From Pogona vitticeps (lineage: Eukaryota; Chordata; Lepidosauria; Squamata; Agamidae), in contig NC_135787.1 of the NCBI RefSeq assembly GCF_051106095.1, positions 159,472,001-159,536,000 of the forward strand: DNA of 64,000 bases, written 5' to 3'. A model generated the notes under the pieces. That model saw nothing but the letters and a program-made list of their open reading frames with translations, searched no databases and had not been told where the DNA came from. Made by a program: the position numbers and the translations under genes. This document shows, one piece after another, positions 1 through 11,575 of this stretch (positions are counted from its first letter, which is position 1; every line of letters starts with the position of its first letter).

Positions 1-360
1 AGGAAGGGAAGGCTCTCTTCGGGTAGAGCAGCCGTGAAAGGGCTACACGATCGTAGCCCTTTGATCCTGAAGCAGCCATGAAAGGGCTTCAGGATCAAAG
101 GGCTGCGGTTGTGCAGCCTTTACCTGAAGGGAGCCTTCTCTTCTTTTTTGCCAAGCCCCGTGGCTTCGCAAAAGACAAGGGAAAGTGGCGGTCGAAGGGA
201 GCCCTTTGATCCCTGCTTTTTTCTTCCTTTTGCTAAGCTCCGTGGCTTAGCAAAAGGGAAAAGCAAGGATCAAATTTTCTAATTTGGGGTTAGAAAAGGA
301 GGGGTCATCTTATACTTTTGGGTTATCTTATAAATGGAAAAATATGGTAGTTTTGGACAA
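1..360. mobile_element. DNA-transposon-like remnant with hairpins, cut by the window edge
   Basis: GC-rich sequence with several inverted repeats. Positions 56-72 pair perfectly with 87-103 (17-bp stem). A second stem at about 225-250 pairs CTTTTGCTAAGC with GCTTAGCAAAAG. The right side passes into AT-rich sequence with two near-repeats of the form TCATCTTATA/TTATCTTATA, like the ends of some DNA transposons. The left end lies outside the window, so the family cannot be assigned. The MITE reading is inference. Confidence 0.35.
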
Positions 361-704
361 GGTGGTGAAAGACAGTATCCCATCACCCAAATTGAAGTAA
401 AATTTAAGTGCCTTTTGAGTTGGCTTCTATACTTAGAGTTGGGATAGAATGTGATCATGACCCAGGCAGCAAAATATCTTGGTCTGCCCCTACCTATCTG
501 TGTATATATATGTGTGTGTTTGATTAGGGTGGAGGCTGGAGGAAAATGATCAGCAAATGTGTGAGCTGTGGGTGCTCTAAAAAACAAGAGAGCTGAGGGA
601 AATCATCTAGATGTCTTGATGGTGCACAGGTGGAGCAGCACAGCAGGAGTGAAATACAGAATATCTTCATAGCATTCGTGGGGATTCCTTCATATCCTTT
701 AGCA

Positions 705-839
705 CAGTGGTCCCCAACCGTGGGCCTCCAGATGTTCTTGGACTTCAACTCCCAGAAATCCTGGTGAACAGAGATGGTGGTGAAGGCTTCTGGGAGTTGT
801 AGTCCAAGAACATCTGGAGGCCCAAGGTTGAGGACACTG
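705..839. mobile_element. hAT-type MITE, copy 1
   Basis: A 135-bp, nearly palindromic element that starts CAGTGGTCCCCAACC and ends GGTTGAGGACACTG. It is flanked by a perfect 8-bp target-site duplication CTTTAGCA (697-704 and 840-847). The 8-bp duplication and CA...TG ends are typical of hAT transposition. It has no coding capacity, so it was moved by a transposase supplied elsewhere. Related copies occur at 4265, 13358, 34354, 57227 and 57358. Confidence 0.85.
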
Positions 840-1007
840 CTTTAGCACACAATATTCACTTCTAGAAGTATTTTTAAAATACCTTAAAGTAAGAGATTAA
901 CATGGAACTGTAATGAGCACTCATATGGCCTCACAATATGCAAACAATTGCACATTCAATATGCAAACATTGGACACTTTCTTAACTGCTGCACCCAAAA
1001 CCCACTC

Positions 1008-2530
1008 CTCTATTTGAGATATACTGATGACATTTTTCTGATCTGGAATCCCTAGAAAAATTCCACCAGGAGTTCAGTATTCTCACCCTGGAACAATCTG
1101 TGCAACAGGACATCACTATGAAACTACAACATGGACACCTTAGCACCATGCTGTACTGGAAACTCAATGACCAATATACCTACCTGCACTTTTCCAGCTT
1201 CCATCCTGAAGACAACAAAATCAATTGTATACAGCCAAGCCCTAAGACACAATCACATCTGCTCCAATGGAGGCTCCAAGCTCAAGGATCTACAAAATGC
1301 ATCCCTCCGTCTACATTACCCACCCCATATGATTAAGGAACAAATCAACAAAGCATGATGCATGTCGCAGAAGTAACTTACTGCAAGATAGACCCAGAGA
1401 ACAAAATGACAGAACATTGCTAGTTGTCAATTACAGTCCACACCTGAGACTACTCACATGCATCTTAAGCGATTTCCATCCCATCCTGGACAAGAATACT
1501 TCACTCTTCAAAGCCCTTGGTGGGAGACCCATACTTGCCTACAGACAACCTCCCAAGCTCAAGCAAATACTAACACACAATGGACCACAAAACAGCAACA
1601 CAGACAGGGGGACTAGACCCTGACACAGACCCAGATGCCAACTCTGCCCACACATCTATTCTGGCAACACAATTACAGGACTTAATATCAAAGGCAACGT
1701 CATCTGCTCCTCAACTATTGTTATCTACACCATCTTTTGCCAACAGCACCCCTCTGCACTCTACATAGGACAAACATGACAATCTCTTTGGAGATGGATC
1801 AACAGCCACAGATCTGACATCAGAAACCACAATCTACAGAAACCTGTCTCCAACCATTTCAGTCTACCAGGTCAATTTGTGGAATATTTGAAAGTCACTA
1901 TTTTAGAACAGTATCATTACAAATAAAGAATACAGAGGGAATCAGCTGAGATAAAATGTATATTCATGATGGACACCCATATAAATGGACTGAATATAGG
2001 CCTAGGTTTCTTAAGTCATTACCAAATGTAGCACTTTTGATGTTACCTACCACCACTGATATCTTCTTCAAAACTAACAAGCCCATCTCTCACCACAGGG
2101 TTCAAAGGTAAAAACTGTCAATAATCCCTACATTAACACACATGATTCCTATTCCATATTCTTTCACTGTTATATTTAATGTTCTCTTTTTCTTAAGTTT
2201 CTTTTTTAAAGTTTCTCTTTCTAAAATTTTAAGTGAATCTTTAATCTTCAAACCCCCCCCCCCAATCTGCCCCTCTCATTTCATCTCTGCCCAGGCCTGG
2301 TCTGTTTCTTTCTTCTGAGGAATTTTTTACAGCAGAACACTAAAACAACAGAAGCCATAAATCACAGCACGTAAATGTGACATACATTCAAGAGTCAATC
2401 AATATTTAATATGAAACTGATACTTCATTCAACTTTTCATTCTGTTTCGATATGTCTGACGAAGTGGACGTATCCATGAAAGCTTACATTAAAATATAAT
2501 AATCTTTAAGATGCCACATGTTTTTGACTT
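1008..2530 (+). mobile_element. Penelope-like retroelement remnant (Neptune-like), 3' part
   Basis: From about 1011 the + strand reads YLRYTDDIFLIW, a reverse-transcriptase palm motif with YxDD. Around 1756-1915 it reads LYIGQT, then INSHRSDIRNHN and KPVSNHF, which matches the GIY-YIG endonuclease at the C-terminus of Penelope-like elements. The tract near 2458-2490 (GACGAAGTGGAC then GAAAGCTTAC) is a terminal sequence that recurs as short pieces at 27640 and 63400 in this window. It is old and degraded, with no continuous reading frame. The Neptune-group assignment is from memory of the family. Confidence 0.6.
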
Positions 2531-4045
2531 GTTTTGTTTCTTTGGATTTTCCTGATACACTGGAATTAGGTTTCCTATATGTTCTAACTATAGCAATCTC
2601 CCTTTCTCTCTCATACTTTGCCCCCACTTACAGTTGTGCAGTCACAACCCAGATCAATCATCTCTGATCTTTCGTTGTGGGTATTTCTGGTTAAAAACAG
2701 ACTTCAAGGCAAGGCCACAGAACTTCAACCTTTTGACACAAAGCACTGCTTTTCTAAGTAGGGGAGTGATGTCTCCAGAAAGCCTGGCTATTAGGCTTCC
2801 ATGGTGTATTGCTATGGATAAGAAAGGGGAAATTTCTACATTTAGGGTTTCTGCTTATGGCTGTTTGTTGTAAGGTCTCCACTGCAGCACCCCATTATTA
2901 GAGTCTGGATACGGTACTTCTTATCTAAAACTTCTAGAACAGAAACTCTGCCAGCTTGTGGTGGGGGGTGGATTCAGGGACCTGTAGTCCAAAAAATAAT
3001 TAGTCCTCAAAATATATACCGCAAATGCATATCTCCTATCAAATGGGAGAAGGAATACTGGATATAAGAGTTTTGGATATAAGAGTAGTTTAGAAGGTGA
3101 CCTTGTTGTACACCTCAGTAAGCAAACACCTAGGGGAATCAAGAAGTGTCTAGTAGACTTCCTTTTTTTGTTATATGAACTCAACCTGTGTTGTTAGATG
3201 CAGTGTAAATACATAGCTCAGTTCTTGGGAATGTCCTTGTAGTTTTTCTCACTTCTTTTCAGGCATAGGTTATTTCCTCCTTTTATAATTTTCTGCTACC
3301 CCTAGTTTGTCCTAACACTCATACCTTGCTTCTGAACCATAGTATGCAAATCTGTTTCAAAATGTGGGTTCAGACGCCATCCTGGAGATGAGGGACTATT
3401 TAGGGTTTGTCACTTCTGTTGATGCAGCGCACAATGATTGGCAAAAACCTAGGAAAGAAGAAAGAGCTCATATATGGATATTTATCTCACAGCTATATAG
3501 TAAATTTATTGTGGTTCTGGATCAACCTTATCAAAAACCCACAAGCCCACTTATTGGCTAATAATTTAGAGTGACACTATAATTTACAGAGGTGCAAAAG
3601 ATATTAAAGAGGTGAATCAGAATAAATATAGCTTATAAATTTCTTTCCCACATTTACCACAGTGGATGCATACCAGAAGTTACTCCCCAGCAAATGATGC
3701 CCGAGGCTGTCATTAGAATTACAGAGTATCACTCCCTTCTGTTTCCCAACCTCTACAGAAGGTCTTGCTCCAACCAACCCATGAGTCTGTTGCATTTGCA
3801 GATGAATTGCTTGCATTAATCAAGTGTAAACAGTGTTTTATAAGATGTTCTGAGAAAGATGAGGTCAGAGTGGAGAGCAAAAGCAGAACAGGTAATGTCT
3901 GCTTAGTATACCCTGTTTGAATCATTAATCCAAATAGTGAAGAAAGCCAACAGGAAAAAATGATTGATCCAAAATATGCTGGAGGAGACCTTTGCAGATA
4001 GATACCCTGGCCTGCCAGAAAGACAGACAAGTGGGTGCTAGCTCA
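2531..4045. other. Intergenic, nothing recognised
   Basis: AT-rich sequence with only short, unconvincing open frames on both strands. A GA-rich stretch with weak repeat character lies near 2900-3080. I see no exon, RNA gene or identifiable element. Confidence 0.5.
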
Positions 4046-4049
4046 AGTC

Positions 4050-4455
4050 AAGCCTGAACTCACTCTTGAGGCAAAATGCCTACATTGAGGCTGTCATACT
4101 TTGGTCACACTCAAGACTCACTGGAAAAGATAATAAAGCTAGGAAAAGTTGAAGGCAGCAAGAAAAGAGATACCAACATGAGATGGATTGACTCCATACA
4201 TGAGTTTGCAGGAGCTCAGCAGGGACGTTAACAGTAAGACATTTTGGAAATCAGTCATTTATAGCAGTGGTCCCCAACCTTGTGCCTCCAGATGTTCTTG
4301 GACTGCAACTCCCAGAAGCCTTCACCACCACCTCTGTTGGCCAGGAATTCTGGGAGTTGAAGTCCAAAAATATCTGGAGGCCCAAGGTTGGGGACCACTG
4401 ATTTATAGGGTTACCATAAGTTGCAGATGACTTGATGGCACATAACAAGAACCAA
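4050..4455 (+). mobile_element. RTE-type (BovB-like) LINE 3' end, interrupted by a hAT MITE
   Basis: The + strand reads LRLSYFGHTQDSLEKIIKLGK and then MRWIDSIHEF at about 4085-4210. This is the C-terminal end of an RTE/BovB-type reverse transcriptase, which reads YFGHLMRR..SLEKTLMLGK in the better copy at 21.9 kb. After the MITE at 4265-4400 the element resumes with its 3' tail (CCATAAGTTGCAGATGACTT, then GATGGCACATAAC). It is strongly 5'-truncated and old. Confidence 0.6.
4265..4400. mobile_element. hAT-type MITE, copy 2, nested in an RTE LINE
   Basis: A 136-bp palindromic element running from CAGTGGTCCCCAACC to GGTTGGGGACCACTG. It is bounded by a perfect 8-bp duplication ATTTATAG (4257-4264 and 4401-4408). 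It splits the 3' end of an older RTE-type LINE, so it is the younger of the two. Confidence 0.88.
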
Positions 4456-6715
4456 TAACTCTACACCCTGCTCAGATTAGGTTATTGTGAAATGACACCG
4501 AAAGGTTTTTCCTCAGCCTTTCCTCAGTATGGCCTCCTTGAGATCTGTGGGCTATAACCACCTTCACCACCAGCAAGTATCAAGCTGGCTTAGTTGATGG
4601 GAGGAAGAGAACTACTCTGTCTAGGAGATAATAGCCAAGTTTGAAATTCTGAAAACACATGGTGTGTGAGATTTGTTGAAATCTGACTTGCTAGAATATG
4701 AGAATCATCTCCTGCTAACAAGCAGTGGTTGTTAACTAGCCACAAGCCGCAGTCTGAATCCGTAGTTTGTTATTGGCTTACAAACTTTGGTTTGCTTAAA
4801 CTATTGCTTGTCATGACATCTAGACCCACAATCATTGTTTGGCACTGGCTTGTTTCCTAAACTGCCTGCCTTGAAACAAGAGCTTTCAAAAAAGGTATGG
4901 GAGAGACTCAAACCAGAGGCAAGCAAAAATGGATTGAGTCTCTTCCACTCCCTTTTTATCAGCTCTGTGTTGAGCATAGTTTATTTGTTATCTACTGGGC
5001 AACTCATGGCTGAAGTAGAAAACCAGGGTTAACTCAATTCTGTGGGATCATGTCCGATACCTAGTGAGGGGCAGGCATAACGAAGAGCGGCATCTTTCAT
5101 ACGCATTTCAAAATATCTTCTGTTGTTAAGGTGCTGACGAAAAGAGCTGATTTTTAAATTATGGTCTGTAATGCAGAGGCAAAGCTGAATTCCATCACAT
5201 GCTCAAAGGGCATCAGCCCAGCTAACACTGGATCACACAAGTTCTTATTTATCTTAATCTGAAAATGCTGATTGGGTAATGCCACACATTTTTTTTTCTT
5301 TTTAACCTTTTAACATACAGGCAAGATAGTACAAAGGCTTGCTATTCTTTTGAGTCAAAAGATTCTTGCCTTCCAAGCTGTTCTTGGTTCATCATTACAG
5401 CAGCTCCGAGCCTTGTAAAGTGTGTGTCTCTGGTCCAGTGGGGTCTAGTCATGAGGGGTGTTCATATCCCCCAAATTTAGTGGAAATTAGAGGAGTGTTG
5501 TGGGGAAAGACTTGCATAGACCTCTTGGAAGCAGAAGAACATCAGAGGAAATTTTTTTTAAAAGGTGTGGACAGGAAAGTGGACAAGCTGGTTGAGCATT
5601 CACATTTTGATTCATTTTCAGCCATGGGCACTTGTACAGTACATTATGTCATCCTCCACTTGTTAGAGGCATATGCACAGTAGGAAGAAAACAAAAATTA
5701 TCTTAATCAAGTGAAACTACCTTCTGTATAGTCAAGATTGTCAATCCAGGGCATGATTAGCTAAGCAAGCCCAGAGCTGAACACTCTTCCTCACCGTGCT
5801 ATCCCTTGCCAACTAGCCAGTGGTTCCCCCTCATCTTGCCATGTAAAGCACGGATGGGAATCAGGCTGCCATGAGGATATGTTATGGTCATCAGATGCTC
5901 CTTTTTTTCTAATAATATTTTAAAATGCCCTATGCCTCAAGGAACAAGATGCTGCTATAAAATAAGGTATGCCTCCATAAGGTCTTCCTCCCCAAATGTG
6001 ACCTTGAGTTCACTGCCATTTTCAAGTTGAAGGGCTGGTGTGGCTCTCAGAGAGTCCTGGGGGTGGAAAAATGGCTCCCTGTCCCCCAAAAGCTTGCCCA
6101 CTGTTCAGTAAGGCACTCCGTGTTTACTTGGCTGCTTAATAGTAGTGAGAGAGAAGGCTTTGCTTTTCCTGAAGTATTTTTTCAGTAATTCTCCTCTCCA
6201 TATTGGTACTTTAGCAATCACTGTGTGTGTGGTGCACCCACAGCATCAGCAGTTGTCTCTTCCCTATGGTGGTAAGGTGCCTGTCCTCTGATTCCTAGTC
6301 AGTTGCTAGGAAAAAGGGTTGTAGTTTGGTGGAATGAGGACATACTTCATAAGTAGATGGTCCTAGACACACTTCCCAACATCTGTACTTTAAAAGATCT
6401 TTCACCATAGGAGAGAGAAGGAGCCATGGTTGAACTTGGAGAGAGGTTTTGACAGTACAGAGAGTATTCTGGGCTATGGAGGCTGAGCTATATAAGAGCA
6501 CACAGATCTGGAATCAGATTTCCCCCTCTTGTTAAAAACAAATCCTTTTGAATCGCAACCATAGAGGTGGGGCATGGTTCTGTCAAATCTCAGTAAGCTC
6601 AAGCAAAGGTGTTTCCCAGTCCTGATGCCTAAGGTCTTTGGAAACTAAGAAGAGACTCCCCCCCCCATGTTTCCTACTCCTCCTATAATGCTTTAAGAAA
6701 GAAGAATCCTGAATG
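4456..6715. other. Intergenic, nothing recognised
   Basis: About 2.2 kb without a recognisable exon, RNA or mobile element. The open frames here (for example 5366-5683 on the + strand) resemble no protein family I know and have no convincing splice signals. Confidence 0.5.
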
Positions 6716-6719
6716 ATAA

Positions 6720-7630
6720 TGTCAATTAGAAACAGCTTAACCTGTAGAATTCCATCAACAAACAGCCTCAAATGTACAGAAAATGCAACATTTGCAAAAA
6801 GGTTAAGGAAAAAAATTACTTGACTCCTAATTTTTACTCTTGATCCTTTGATCCACTCCCATGTACCAGCAATGCTGAGAAATAATAAGATTAACAATAA
6901 CAACAAAAAAAGGAGTCTTATCTCAGAAGAAAATTATAAATACTTGGACATGTCACAAGCAGAAATAATCAAGCAAGAGGAAGTTAAAAGAAGGCCTAGT
7001 AAGGAATATATCAGAAGGTTAAGAAAAGTCCTAAAATCAAAGTTTCATGATGGGAACACAATCAAAGCTATACAGATCTGGGCAGTGATGATTATTTGAT
7101 ATACAGTGGTGCCTCGCAAGACGAATGCCTCGCAGGATGAAAAACCTGCAAGAAAATTGTTTTCTGCGATCACTATGGTGCCTCGCAAGATGGTTTCTTC
7201 TATGGCCACGCTTCGCAAGATTCCCCCCCCCCCCCCGAGACCGATGCCTCGCAAGACGAATAAATTTCCATAGGGAACCTCGCAAGATGATTTTTTCGCA
7301 AGACAGCACTTCTTGCAGAACGAATTACATTTGTCTTGCAAAGCACCACTGTCCTGTAGACAGAATAGACTAGAAACAAGCTAAACTGACTACTTTAGAT
7401 TGAAGAATTACAAAACCAATGATCCTCTATTATGCATCCATGCCACAACATTGACCAGGTGAATCTCCCACAGGGTGAAGGTGGAATGCAACAAGTGAAA
7501 CAATCAGTTGAGCGACATAAGAAGGGCCTAGCAGAATGTATCAGACCGAGCCAAGTACTGTACGTAGAAGCACAGAGATAAGTTGTTAAAACAGGATTAC
7601 TGAAGACCAAAGAAAGGCGGTGCTCGGAAC
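6720..7630 (+). mobile_element. R4/Dong-like LINE remnant, split by a Tigger-type MITE
   Basis: Before the MITE the + strand reads ENYKYLDMSQAE and then RRLRKVLKSKFHDGN, TIKAIQIWAV. After it comes MHPCHNIDQVNLPQGEGG, then QQVKQSVE, KKGLAE. These match the C-terminal region of R4/Dong-type LINEs, where a YKYLG block is followed by RR..LK.....N...AIN..A, then HHPKADVDRLYLPR..GG and QVE. That assignment is from recalled family patterns, not a search. The element is 5'-truncated and frame-broken. A second piece of the same family lies at 8340-8660. Confidence 0.55.
7102..7353. mobile_element. Tigger-type (TcMar) MITE
   Basis: The element starts CAGTGGTGCCTCGCAAGACG just after TA and ends CTTGCAAAGCACCACTG, so the ends form terminal inverted repeats. 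The interior repeats the CCTCGCAAGA unit several times and carries a C-rich run near 7221. The ends and TA target fit the pogo/Tigger group. It sits inside an R4-like LINE and separates two blocks of that LINE's coding frame. Confidence 0.75.
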
Positions 7631-7720
7631 AGAACCCAATACAAAAGGAAAAATCTTTTGGAATTGTGAATGGGAAGTACAGTGATCTTGATTATTTAAA
7701 TAGATAAACCTGAATCCTTC

Positions 7721-7972
7721 TGAGCCTCGTGGCGCAGTGGTTAAACTGCTGTACTGCAGCCAAAACTGGGCTCACGACCCAGGGTTCAATCCCAGGTAGC
7801 GGCTTGAGGTTGACTCAGCCTTCTATCCCTCCGAGGTCAGTAAAATGAGTACCCAGCTTGCTGGGAGGAGGAGGGCAATGTGTCGCCTGCATAATTAATT
7901 TGTAAACCTCCCAGAGAGTGCTTGAAGCACTATGGGGTGGTATATAAGCAGCATGCTTTGCTTTAAAAAAAA
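7721..7972 (+). mobile_element. tRNA-headed SINE, family A, near full length
   Basis: It begins GCCTCGTGGCGCAGTGGTTA, a tRNA-like box A region. A box B-like GGTTCAATCCC follows near 7782. The body runs to GCACTATGGGGTGGTATATA and ends in CTTTGCTTT. Copies of the same family occur at 20660-20905 (antisense) and 31320-31566 (sense). This copy is the best preserved. The family looks squamate, but I am not certain of its published name. Confidence 0.75.
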
Positions 7973-8339
7973 ATCCTAGTGGCATCATCCAAAAGTATGT
8001 ATGGAGTGCCTTTATTTTGCCACAGATCATAGGTGGATGTAGGTTGTCAACCTCAAGAGTCTCTCTATGGAACAAACAGTCTAACTTTAAAATGACTTCC
8101 ACGGAGCACAGTCACTTCTTCAGATGATAGTACAAAATAATAAAGGTCTAACAGTGTTGCAAGTCAGAACCAACCTATGCTAACTAAAGACCCACAACAC
8201 AGGGATGCACGGCTTGGGAAATTATTACACGGACAGTATCCCAGTTCCCTCACAACTGATAATGTTGTTAAGAACAAGTTATTACAGAAAAACCGTTGAT
8301 TTTAATAAGCCAGATACTACTTCTAGATAAGCAACAAAG

Positions 8340-8660
8340 AAAAACATATCACAGAAGTTAGGGTTTCATCAACAAGCAACCTTAAAAGTCCTGAAAGTAC
8401 AAAAATTGCAAGCTTCAAGGATTGAGGCAAGAAATTAAAAGAATATGGAAGCAAGATCAGGTCATCCTCCCTCCCCTATGAACCGCATCAATTCATTTTA
8501 AAATCTTTGTTTACTAATTTAAAACAATTGCCCATAATTTGCTTCCTGACATCCAAAATGCCATGATTTTGCAATTATGTAAATCTCACCCACAATTTGA
8601 CTCTTTGGTCCGCTCCATCCTTATGCACCAGCAATGCTGAGAAATAAGGCATGCGATACT
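8340..8660 (+). mobile_element. Second R4-like LINE fragment
   Basis: This repeats blocks seen at 6739-6900. The shared segments are CAACAAGCAACCTTAAAAGT... like the earlier CAACAAACAGCCTCAAATGT, and CCAGCAATGCTGAGAAATAA at 8628-8647 and 6867-6886. Spacing between blocks is similar. It is either another copy of the same LINE or a segmental duplicate, and it is older and more degraded. Confidence 0.4.
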
Positions 8661-8689
8661 ACAACAGTCTTGTTTCCTGTGGAGAGCAT

Positions 8690-9110
8690 TTTATTTATTT
8701 ATTTAGTTGCTGCCTATCTCTCCGGACTGGGAACCAAGGTGGTTTACAATATAATTTATTATTTAAAATACAGTATTGCTAAAACTCAATAAATAAAAAT
8801 CTAAAACATGGTTAAACCTATTATAATATTAAAATACAATTCAAACTGGAACATTTTAAAACATCTTGGTAAAAAAGACAAGTCCTAATTTAAACTAAAA
8901 ATACAAGGAAGTTAGTACACCCACTCCTGCTGATCTGAAAGCCTGAGCAGGTTTATGTGAAAGAATACAGTCTTTCAGAAAACCTGGGCATGAGCCATAT
9001 ATGGCCTTATGAGTCATAAGCAACATTTTCACTTGTGCCTGGAAACAGACTGATTTAATTGATTTAATGGTGTTTTTAAATCTGTATTTTAAATGTATAT
9101 TCTTATTCAT
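8690..9110 (-). mobile_element. L2-type LINE 3' end, old
   Basis: A (TTTA)n tract at about 8690-8703 is followed by CTGCCTATCTCTCCGGACTG. The minus strand then reads QAQVKMLLMTHKAIYGSCPG, followed by FLKDCILSH. This corresponds to the L2 C-terminal block KVLMLTYKALNGLGPRYL...L seen in the better copy at 48.1 kb. It is 5'-truncated and diverged. Confidence 0.6.
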
Positions 9111-9224
9111 TTTGTGTTTTAATTACATTTGTTCTATTTAATTATTCACTGAGATGTTATTAATGGGATATAAACTGAATGAATGAATGAAAACATGAAC
9201 AAGTGAAATGTGGTGTCCATTTAG

Positions 9225-9760
9225 AATCATCCATCTTGAAAGTGATTGACTTTATTAGGAAAAACAGGAAGTGTCTTCCCTAAATTAGCTGGGCTTCTCT
9301 CACCTAAAATTGTCAACACTGCCTCGATGCCACTTTCCAGGGTTTCAAGCTGGATTACTTCCAAGTGCTGCTTGATTTTGAACAAACAAAGCTTGCATTC
9401 TGCCCCTGAGATATAGCCCCTCCTCACGTTCTTTCTTCTGGCCTGCATCTATTGTATGATTTTAGAAGCCGCAGGAATGTGGAGCAAGGTCCTCCTCTTT
9501 TTATTGCAGGGTGGGGATAAGTGGATCTGATATATCTTCTCCACCAGTCCATACCAGATGCAAACAAGCCAGAATCTCCAACACTTTGTGTTGTCATTGA
9601 TGTTGTTCCTTCCTTTATTCTCTTAGTGCCACCTACACCCACATACAAATTGCCTGGTTTTGGCATTGTGGCAGCTCTTCAATTTATTCTTGTACTCCAG
9701 CCCAGAGCAGTTTCAATGACGCCAGTGCCCAAGCCCTGAAGGAAAGGCACTACCTCAGCT
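9225..9760 (-). other. Unidentified transcript-like segment with an 80-residue ORF
   Basis: On the minus strand an ORF of 80 residues (9424-9666) starts MPKPGNLYVGVGGTKRIKEG in a purine-rich Kozak-like context. A possible poly(A) signal AATAAA (minus strand, 9249-9254) lies about 170 bases past its stop. I recognise no domain, membrane segment or signal peptide. It could be a small gene, a processed copy of an mRNA, part of an old repeat, or chance. No function is proposed. Confidence 0.2.
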
Positions 9761-10592
9761 CGCACCTTAGACGACCAAGAGCAACTGAACAGAGAACTGA
9801 TTGAAGAGCTCAGGTATCCTCTTTAACCCTTTCCCCTGCCTAGATTATGAGGAATTATGAGGTATAAGGAAGCGGGTCTCTTCTCTCAGCCTTCCTTCAG
9901 CATTTGCTTACTTGTTTTACCCCTTGCCTGGAACACTGTTATGAATGGGCAGGTAAAGGGAACAGGTTAACAGTCAGATAGCACTTGGAGAACACAGGCA
10001 TCTGTTGCCACAGTGGTACAGATCAGACGAATCAGACTTGGAGACAGCAAGAAATGATCAATGTTTGGATCAGGGTTTGTGATACCACAAAACATTCTGG
10101 GGCAATTAAAAGATTCTAACTGAAAATAGAGAACACGAGGAGACAAACCAGAGTTATTCTGAAAAATGTTAAATGGCAGCTGAGGTACTGTAGCTGTGTT
10201 GCAGCAAGGAATGTGAACACCTGACCGTTTTGTTTTTGCTATATTTCTCAGTATCCTTTCAGCATTCTGACCCTGTCCAAGTTCCATACTGGGTGGCAGG
10301 ATCTTGTTTGGGTTTCCCAGGTGGAGGTTTGTGCGTATTCTGGTTTCCTTTTTCCTAATGGACAATCTTAATGCATTTTCATAATGCTTTTCCTCCCATT
10401 AAATTAAGTGTCTTTGTACATGTGTTTCAAATATATACAGTTTTTGTTGTGCACAGGAATTTGCACATGATTTTTTTTTTAAAAAAAGAATGTGACTGAA
10501 GGATACATGGGCGCCTTGTATTAATACTCTCAGACTCCACAAATTGGATGAATTAAAACCACAATAGCAGTAATTGTGCTTTGGTTATTTAT

Positions 10593-10630
10593 CCTGTTCC
10601 TTAAATAATTAAGATTATTTAAGGAACAGG
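10593..10630. repeat. Perfect 17-bp inverted repeat with a 4-base loop
   Basis: Positions 10593-10609 (CCTGTTCCTTAAATAAT) are exactly complementary to 10614-10630, with TAAG between them. No element boundary or target duplication is obvious. The stem is too short for a typical microRNA precursor, so the role is unknown. Confidence 0.8.
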
Positions 10631-11345
10631 AGACCTATTGAAAGTCAAGTTTGTATAGCTTGGTAGAATTTTTTGCTCAGCTCTTCATGAATTTTGGTCC
10701 CTCCTTTATGTAACAGAATGATCTTGGTTCACTTGCTATGTTTCATTTTTACCTATATCGCAGGATTATTGTGAGGGGAAAAGGGAATATATGTAATTTG
10801 AGTTAAAACTGCTTAAAGCCCTGGACTGGAACCCAGGAACCTATGCCCTTAGGTTAAGACAAGTAACCTAAGTAAGCCAGCAGGCATTTCTACCACTTAA
10901 ACAAACTACAGAGAAGGAAACATTGAGCTGAGTTATAGCCCCATCCTGGGAAGCGTCTCCCACCCATTCATCTTCGATCACCTAGCCTGCTGGTCAACCC
11001 TGTTCACATTTAAAGTTTTCACACTGTATTCTGAACACAATGTGGCATTTCGCGAGGTTTATTTTCCCCAAAGCAGCTTAGATTATGCATTTGATCAGCA
11101 GGAATAGGTACAGAGAAGAACAGAACACTATTCCGGTTATTAAATCTTACAGGGCCAGGAGGAGGAAGTTCTCATCTACCCTATTCCCGTCATACGTTCC
11201 TATTTTCAGTTCCTTTTTTTTTTTTTTTTGCTCAGTGAGTTGCCTTGTGATTTCATTTGTTTGATAAGAGGATTGAAACATATATCAAGGAAGCGATTAA
11301 TCCTTCCCGCATAATCCTTTTGGGCATGAGAGCTAATGTAATTAA
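10631..11345. other. Intergenic, nothing recognised
   Basis: AT-rich sequence with a poly-T run near 11215-11229. No exon, RNA or identifiable element is visible. Confidence 0.5.
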
Positions 11346-11349
11346 CACG

Positions 11350-11575
11350 TAGCAGGTTAATGTCCTTTTTGAAGGCAACAGGAAAAGAGGAAGACCAAAT
11401 ATGAGATGGATTAGCTCCCTAAAGGAAGCCAAAGGTTTGAGAAAGAGATTCTCATACAAGAGATGAGAAAGGCTGTTGAGGACCAGACATTTTGGAGGCC
11501 ACTCATTCATAGTGTCCACTCTAAGTCAGAAGCAACTCGACAGAACATTGTAACAGCAACAACAACAAGGTTAAT
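11350..11575 (+). mobile_element. RTE-type LINE 3' end
   Basis: The + strand reads GNRKRGRPNMRWISSLKEAK at about 11371-11430, the RTE/BovB C-terminal block (KGRRRRGRPRMRWLDSI in better copies). The segment ends in a (CAA)n-type tail at about 11553-11570, as expected for this LINE group. It is 5'-truncated to about 220 bp and old. Confidence 0.6.

Noticed and set aside
9967-10365. A 132-residue minus-strand open frame
   Set aside because: No recognisable domain, no splice or poly(A) context, and unlike any repeat protein seen here. Chance is likely.
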